A stretch of 64,000 bases of DNA from NCBI GenBank assembly GCA_944990035.1, contig CALYLX010000111.1:806001-870000 (forward strand). Direction: 5' to 3'. Shown piece after piece: positions 58,271 to 64,000 of the stretch. The position numbers and the translations under genes are program-made. Within the stretch, counting starts at the first letter, position 1, and the number at the start of each line of letters is the position of its first letter. The notes under the pieces are model-generated. The model saw nothing but the letters and a program-made list of their open reading frames with translations, was not told the origin of the DNA and made no database searches. The DNA is from Clitopilus passeckerianus. Lineage: Eukaryota; Basidiomycota; Agaricomycetes; Agaricales; Entolomataceae.

Positions 58271-58782
58271 TATCAGCCATATTTAAGAGCAATCTTTACA
58301 TTTTTTGAGCTGACCTGTCATGAATCGAGGTCCGTTCTGACCGTTTGGTTGGTGGCCGCCGTACATCGTTTAAGAACGACGACGATCCTCACGAACTAGC
58401 TACAAAGCGTCAGTTTCACAAAACAGATCCAACTTTTGGGGTTTGAATCAGCACGTACTAGGCAAGGCCAGCTTTCTAAAGTCAAAGCAAAACTTGGACA
58501 CGGTCAAGATCTTGAAGAAACTAGAGACTAGCGCTGTGTCGAAGTCACGATGGGTAACACGACATTCAGATGACGGTTTCCAAAACAGGCCTACTCTCCC
58601 ACCCTCCCGTCCGCCTGAGGTTCTTTCGGACCGGTTAAGACGCTCATTCAACCACGAATAGGAAGTAAAGAAGACATATATTATCATTTGCAAGCATGAA
58701 GACAACTCTCCAACGCAATTATATATACACTATGAGTTCAATTTCTTTCAAGGTATTGTATAAAAGACTCAGCCGACTTGAA
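58271..58782. other. Spacer between raptor and metacaspase
   Basis: Raptor promoter and metacaspase 3' end. No gene is recognised; short frames on both strands lack homology. Confidence 0.5.
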
Positions 58783-60880
58783 TTAGCAAATGAAAAGAAT
58801 GTTCGTGTCCTGGCAGAGAGACTGTCAGTCAATGAAAATGTTGTCAAAAGGTAAGGACCTACCATGGGGTGAGAGCTCGAAAGCTGAGGCTTCTGGCTGT
58901 ACTTCGTACGCAAAATTTCCCGGATACTCTGCAAGAGCTGTTGGTAGCTCTGTTCCTTGTTCTTGGAAAGAGCTTGTACGAAAGCCTATGAAAAATTCCA
59001 GCTCAGTCTCATCCTTGTTGAAGCCATCCACACAACAATTACTCACATAACTCATAGCACCCGTAGCCTGCCCAGCTTCATTCGCGTCAGCACTAGTCTG
59101 AGAGTCCTTGCATCCACTCCAGCTGATAACATCAGCCGGACTCGTCCTCGTGGCCTTTGCATACTTCTCGGCTTTCTGGGTATTACCCGTTGCAGTCTTC
59201 ACCAGGCCCATGGCGGACTTGAACACGCCACCCATGTCACCCTTGGCGTAGGAGGTGACGGCGGACATAAGGCCTTGCCCAGCCTCAGCAGCGAGGTTGG
59301 GTTCCTTGACCTTGCCTTCGGTGGAGTAGATGTAGGGCAAGTCAAGGGCAGAGCCAGAGTGGCAGGAGTCGAAGATGGCTGTGAGGCGGCAGCCTGCAGG
59401 GAGAGGTTTGACCATAACATTGTGCATATGCTGGAGGAATTCAGCCTGAATCTCCATATGTAAACGGGAAGATGCACTCACGTCGTCGACAATATGTCCA
59501 GCCTTCTGGAAATCAACGGGGTAGATGACTTCATCGTAACCATCGCCTTCATCACCGTCGGTATCTTTCGTTTGTCCACCGTGTCCGGAATCTAACCCAA
59601 ATGGTTTAGCTGAGCCGATTGCGATAGCGAACCCCACTTACAATGGAAGAATAGCGAATCATTGGGGCGGGCTCCTCGAACCAACCACTCCATTGCTTGG
59701 AGAATGTTAGCTTTGGTTGGCAGTTGGCGCGGGTTCTGAGCATCGTCAGTGAGCATCACAATATCCTCCTTCCTGTATCCATAATGAGCTGAGTAGGATG
59801 TCAGAAACCTCTTTCCGGATATATATGCATCGAATGTCTTACTGGTCAAGAAATTGACGATATTCTTGACATCGTTAATACAGCCTCTCAATTGCCCTTG
59901 CTGGCCAACGTAGTTGATACCAATCTGCAGACAGCCATTAAGAGGCAGCAAGAAGCACGTGTGCGAGAAATACGTACGCAAAGAGCCTTCTTTTTACCAT
60001 TGCACTGAGAGTACTGGAAGAAAGGCTGACTCGTCTGATGATGTGCACCTTGAACCTGAGGGCCATAATGCTGCTGAGAGGTGGGAGGTCTAGGAGGGTG
60101 ATAACCACCCTGTTGAGGTGGCGGCGGTCCCTGGGGTGCTTTGTATCCTCCATATCCTCCATGAGGAGGAGGCGGAGGCGGCTGGTGAGTCTGCTGATGC
60201 CATTGTTGGCCAGGGTATGTTCCTCGTTCTACCGGAGGCGGTCCACCCGGAGGCGCGTAGCCGCCATGCGGGGCGTGAGGAGGTGGAGGCCCTTGGGGAG
60301 CACCATAACTGCGGCCATCGGTGTTAGGAATGCTTCGCGTTATGTTGAGCTGCGAACATACCCAGGTGTTTGAGGAGCACCGGGGAACCTGTAAAACAGT
60401 TAAACGGCTTGCAACTTTCTAGAGACCTTGAGATACATACCCAGGAGGACCGGGGGGAGGTGCATATCTGCAAAACCATTTTGGGGTCAGTACCTAATGG
60501 CCGATCAAACTTGAAGTACGATCATCCTCACCCTTGAGGAGCTCCGGGAGGTGCACCATAGCTACACATTGGTCAGAATGGCGAAAAGGTAATAACAACA
60601 GCTATCGAGAACTTACCCAGACGGCGGAGGACCTTGAGGCGCGCCATACCTTGATTAGATCTCAACAAATGTTTCCTTCGGCAAGTGGGATACAACGTAC
60701 CCAGATTGCGGTTGTCCGTACGAGGGCGCATATCCAGGATTGTATCCGGACGATCTGGGAAATACATAAAGGTCAAATGGTTGTTTTCAGAGAGTCCTGG
60801 GCTGAGGGTGCATACGCGCTAGGGAAACCGGGAGCACTGGGGAATGCTGGAGGAGTATTGCCTTGTTGGTTGTTCCACAT
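58783..60880 (-). CDS. Type I metacaspase
   Basis: A Ca2+-dependent Arg/Lys-specific cysteine protease of clan CD, linked in fungi to protein quality control and cell death (yeast Mca1/Yca1). The ATG at 60880 starts a Pro/Gly/Gln/Tyr-rich prodomain made of several small exons (60880-60816 first), typical of type I enzymes. The core starts [15 protein letters not shown] (intron at 59925-59977). Catalytic His is in HYSGHGG, rebuilt across the intron 59592-59641, and catalytic Cys is in FDSCHSGS. Later exons give AFVQALSKN and the final DTNILFIC, the last after an intron at 58810-58862 with the stop at 58783-58785. No lesion is seen. Adjacent raptor carries a caspase-like domain too, but its catalytic role differs. 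Confidence 0.9.
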
Positions 60881-61148
60881 CGCTAATTTGGCCTTTCGTT
60901 CAACAACGACGACGACGGTAGTGATAGTAAGAGGTAAAGATGGGAATCTGCGCCGTCTGTCTGTTATAAGACACTGGGAGTCGTGAGCGGCGCTGATATT
61001 ATTAGGTGTACAGCTTAAAGGGGTTGCGATCAGTCAATTGTCGTTAGAGTCACCACGGCCACTGCCACGACCTGTCCTTCGAACTGCCAAATTCAAATCA
61101 TAAGCACAGCTTTGATTTAGGTTCATGTACCCCAGGGAACTCGAAGAA

Positions 61149-61960
61149 CTACACGACAGTCTCGTACTTCTTCAAAGCATCGATATACTGAGCCCAACAT
61201 CCGCCATCCCAAGTCTTGATGTCCTGCCATTCAGGGCTCTCCTCACCGAATACCTCACGAACCCAAACCAACCTCGATGCAACCGCGAAATCCGCAAATA
61301 AGATATCCTTTCCACCAAACCAAGGACCGGCGTCCTTGCCTGTCTGAAGCCAAGCATTACACTTGGTCCACAAAGATTTGATGCGTTCCCACTCCTTGAC
61401 CCTTGCATCGCCAGTAGGCGTAATTTCCTCCATCTTCTTGCCGAATGCCTTCTCCCGGTGAAGGCGGATGTACTCCTGACCTCTCGGGTTCAGGATCTTG
61501 TGCGTCGCGGGAATCGTGAATTGCCTCATTGGTCCGACGATGGTTTCAAATGTCGTATCAATGAACGCCTTCTGAAGGGGACGGGTATGTGCAGGGACAA
61601 GCTGAGGCGTGTCAGGATACGTCTCGTCCAGATATTCAGCGATTGTGAATGAGTCGCTGATGGCGCGTTTGGTCTTGGGGTCGTAAATGAATGGCACAGT
61701 GTACAGCGGGCTACCATCTGGTCTCTTCGTAGTAGGAGAGGCACCAATCTTTTTGGACACAGCTTCAATATCGGGGTATTCAACCCATTCAGTCTTGTAC
61801 GGGAGACCCTTGTAGTTCAGGGTGTATCTATGATTCAGCTTCGTGTGAGTGGCATCTAGGGAATAACGTATCATTTTGAGTTATACCTGGTTTTCCATGT
61901 ATTGGGGCCCCAAGAACGGCCGGCGGAGGAAGGGATATCGTAAAAGATGATTTCCGACAT
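61149..61960 (-). CDS. Glutathione S-transferase family protein, fungal etherase-like/GSTFuA type (250 aa)
   Basis: Exons 61960-61887 and 61827-61149 total 753 bases in frame. The N-terminal thioredoxin fold reads FYDIPSSAGRSWGPNTWKTR, then YTLNYKGLPYKTEWVEYPDIE and the glutathione-binding SDSFTIAEYLDETYP (glutathione contacts at the Asp-Ser pair). An all-helical C-terminal domain follows. The pattern matches the GST classes enlarged in wood- and litter-decay basidiomycetes, where they act on aromatic or wood-derived compounds. I cannot separate the etherase-like class from GSTFuA with confidence. Cytosolic, with no signal peptide. Full length, no lesion. Confidence 0.85.
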
Positions 61961-62346
61961 GGTTATCTGGGTTTTCGAGGAGGACCTAAAGGCATTTTAT
62001 ACCATATTGTGCTGGGTAGGAGTTCGATCAATCTGGAGAGTACTTCTAATCCAGCGAGTACCCCATGACACAGTTGACCTCAAGGGCTTGATCAGCAGCT
62101 CCTGATCTCGCCATACGCGAGAAAGCTAAGGCCGCTGAAGCTATTTTCTGACTCGATGATTAGGTGTTAAGAATCTGCGGTGTCAAAAGCGTGATCCATG
62201 AAACAAATGTATCCATATTTATGGCCCGGGGCGAGGTGAGCTTGGTCATGAGCAGGTTCGCAACAATGGCGAAAGTATGGCAAATGAGTCGAGCAAGGCC
62301 GCCGCCAACTATTTGAACAACCTCGTTGCTGTACCCCGAGAAGGTA
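61961..62346. other. Spacer upstream of the GST gene
   Basis: GST promoter and 3' flank of the next gene. Nothing else is recognised. Confidence 0.5.
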
Positions 62347-62820
62347 TCATTTGGACTTTGCGCCCTCCGGTGCCAATTCTTCTCTGGCCTTCTTCGCTAG
62401 ATCGTCCAGGTACCTGATGATTCTTGGGGTGGCAAAGTACGACACCCCAAGTGCCACTCCAATGTATGCAAGCACCGGAAGTACTGTCGGGGGCAATACA
62501 CCAAAGTATAATGGCTCAAGGGTTAGGACGAAAGGGACAGGCTTGGGATAGATAGACGGATCTTGGAGGGGCACAAATGGGGGGGTTGGCAGGTTGTGGG
62601 TAGGTCGAGGTGTGAGGACACCCGCATGAACAATTTGTACACGTGCAAACTGTCGTCGAGTCCGAATAGGAGCTTGGGAGGAATTTGGCGCGTGTGGGGA
62701 AGAAGGAAGACCGAAATGGGAAGCTACTTCTGTAGGGGAATAGACCTCGAGCTTGAAATCTGCGGGAAACTACAGAAAACCGGGTCAATATCCAGCAGCT
62801 ACAGAAGTGGGGAATGGCAT
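62347..62820 (-). CDS. Small single-pass membrane protein, probably mitochondrial (5' end uncertain)
   Basis: Not recognised as a known family. The open frame ends KKAREELAPEGAKSK at 62347. Upstream it shows a Pro-rich stretch (PLQDPSIYPKPVPFVLTLEP), one hydrophobic segment (LPPTVLPVLAYIGVALGVSYF) and, further N-terminal, an Arg-rich piece (RTRRQFARVQIVHAG) that could be part of a mitochondrial targeting sequence. No ATG opens this frame directly. An ATG at 62820 would need a very short intron, and a 56-base intron (GTAATATG to CTGTAG) from a further upstream exon is an alternative. The start is therefore unresolved. The coding sense rests on the sustained frame and sensible composition. Confidence 0.45.
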
Positions 62821-63792
62821 ATTACCGAGGCGGGCCAAGATAGTCGAAGGGTATATTTCGAGTATTTTTGCCACCGTTCAGCAGCGGTGTCTAGAACTAC
62901 CCATAACTCGTGTGGACATGTCGTGGTTGTTAGCTCATTGGATGCGATTTTATTCGCTGCAATATCATGGTTGCATAATGTAGCCCATGAAGATCCAGAC
63001 GGTCCAGGATCTAAAGCCCATTCGCGTTCGTTTTGGTCAGGTCGTAGAATTAACCTGAAGACCCGACCTTTCAGAATGACATGAATAAGGAACATGCATG
63101 CATAACGTACCAGTCTGAGGTTAATGATGAAGGCAAGTTCACATCCTCTGTTTCAGCTAAGCTGAAGTTGATAATTTCTGTATTCGAGAAGACCCGCGAC
63201 GGTAATCCAAGTAAGGTCAAGAACCCAATAAGCCATATATTGGATTTGAGCATGGCTTTGTCAAGAAGGAGAATGGAAGTCAACAGTTCCAAGGCCTGTC
63301 TAAACTATGCCTGAGATTGCCCTTGCTTGAAGGGGAGATAGAGATTCGTGAACGCTTTAAATGGCTTGGTAGGAAAAGAGTGAGGACTTGGATGGCTGCC
63401 AACTGCACAAAGGCGGAATGTGCACAGCCACTTGCACGTAAAGCAGTAATTTGGAAGTTGCTTCCGAGGCTCATAGGCCAAAAAACTCTACGGGCTCTGG
63501 TTCTCAGCGTACCTATTGCCTACTAGGTACGTGGACAAAGAAGAAAAATAGGATGAATTCAGGAAACTAAAAAGAGCGATACAGTTATTACCAAAACAGA
63601 AATAAACGGGTGTAGGTTGTAACATGTCCATGAGTAGTGAGTAATGGAGTAATGGCCAGTACAGATCGGCTAGGGGTAGGTGTATATATACAAGAGGCGG
63701 ATGTCATCTCGATGTGAGAACAGGTCGTTTTTTTTTTGTGTGACAAAGGTTATTAGTTATTGGGTACGCAGTATCATGCCTACCAGGGAAGT
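62821..63792. other. Intergenic region, right side
   Basis: About 1 kb, possibly including the 5' exon of the small membrane protein at its left end. Open frames lack homology. A run of nine T occurs near 63729-63737. Confidence 0.45.
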
Positions 63793-64000
63793 CTACAGCT
63801 GCTTCTGTTTCTGCCTGTAACGCTGAAAGAGGGAAGGAGTTCTGAATTAGCGATTTCTTTAAAGTGTATGTGGTTAACCTACCTCCACGGCACCCTTGGT
63901 CGTCATCCTCTTCTGGACATAGTGGATCGCACGTTTGATGTCAGGAAGGATGAACATTGGAGTGACGACAACCACAACAGGAATGGCAATTTCCCAGAAC
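63793..64000 (-). CDS. 3' end of a membrane protein gene, cut by the window edge
   Basis: Last exon 63822-63793 and the preceding exon from the window edge to 63883, joined by an intron (63823-63882) with a GTAGG donor and TTTCAG acceptor. The visible C terminus has one hydrophobic stretch (EIAIPVVVVVTPMFILP) followed by a basic tail (KRAIHYVQKRM, ending RYRQKQKQL). That suggests a single-pass small membrane protein with a positive C-terminal side. Too little is present to name it. Confidence 0.5.

Noticed and set aside
1..64000. CRISPR arrays, rRNA genes, transposons
   Set aside because: No spaced repeats, rRNA segments, terminal repeats or transposase/reverse transcriptase reading frames were seen on either strand.

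Overview
The window is nuclear DNA from a filamentous basidiomycete, most likely an Agaricomycete. Genes are dense and on both strands. Most are cut by many short introns (about 45-65 bases, GT..AG, often with GTAAGT or GTGAGT donors). The gene families (F-box-like paralogs, DASH Ask1, dynactin, Kog1/raptor, metacaspase, fungal GST, DUF4246) are fungal. ORFs read straight from the DNA give only fragments, so the gene models below were spliced by hand. Most exon sums were checked for divisibility by three.

Layout. 0.6-1.9 kb: inositol monophosphatase. 2.0-5.6 kb: two tandem F-box-like paralogs. 6.8-17.8 kb: a carbohydrate-use block with a sugar transporter, a large secreted DUF5695-like protein, a GH51 arabinofuranosidase and a secreted SGNH-type protein. 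18.2-25.0 kb: Ask1 and dynactin p150, convergent. 25.2-31.2 kb: two DUF4246 paralogs, the second inactivated, flanking a small secreted eight-cysteine peptide. 31.4-44.3 kb: two tandem full-length ABCA-type transporters. 45.1-51.1 kb: Swi5, an RCC1-repeat protein, an intronless 868-residue multidomain RNA-repair protein, and adenosine kinase. 51.4-61.0 kb: a C2H2 factor, raptor and a metacaspase. 61.1-64.0 kb: a GST, a small membrane protein and the 3' end of another membrane-protein gene.

Most notable. (1) The 868-aa protein joins, in order, two H-x-T motifs of a 2H phosphoesterase, a cysteine phosphatase, a P-loop kinase and a nucleotidyl-transferase RNA ligase. That looks like a one-chain RNA end-healing and sealing enzyme, with its domains ordered unlike fungal tRNA ligase Trl1. 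(2) The secreted peptide has a Kex2 site and a CS-alpha-beta-like cysteine pattern. It sits between two putative Fe/2OG oxygenases and upstream of two ABC transporters. (3) Six coding breaks, all in the same -1 direction and each repaired by one extra base (five of them in or beside short homopolymers), occur in otherwise intact genes and point to base-call errors in this assembly. (4) Several 9-15 base micro-exons, and one possible 3-base micro-exon, are needed to rebuild conserved motifs.
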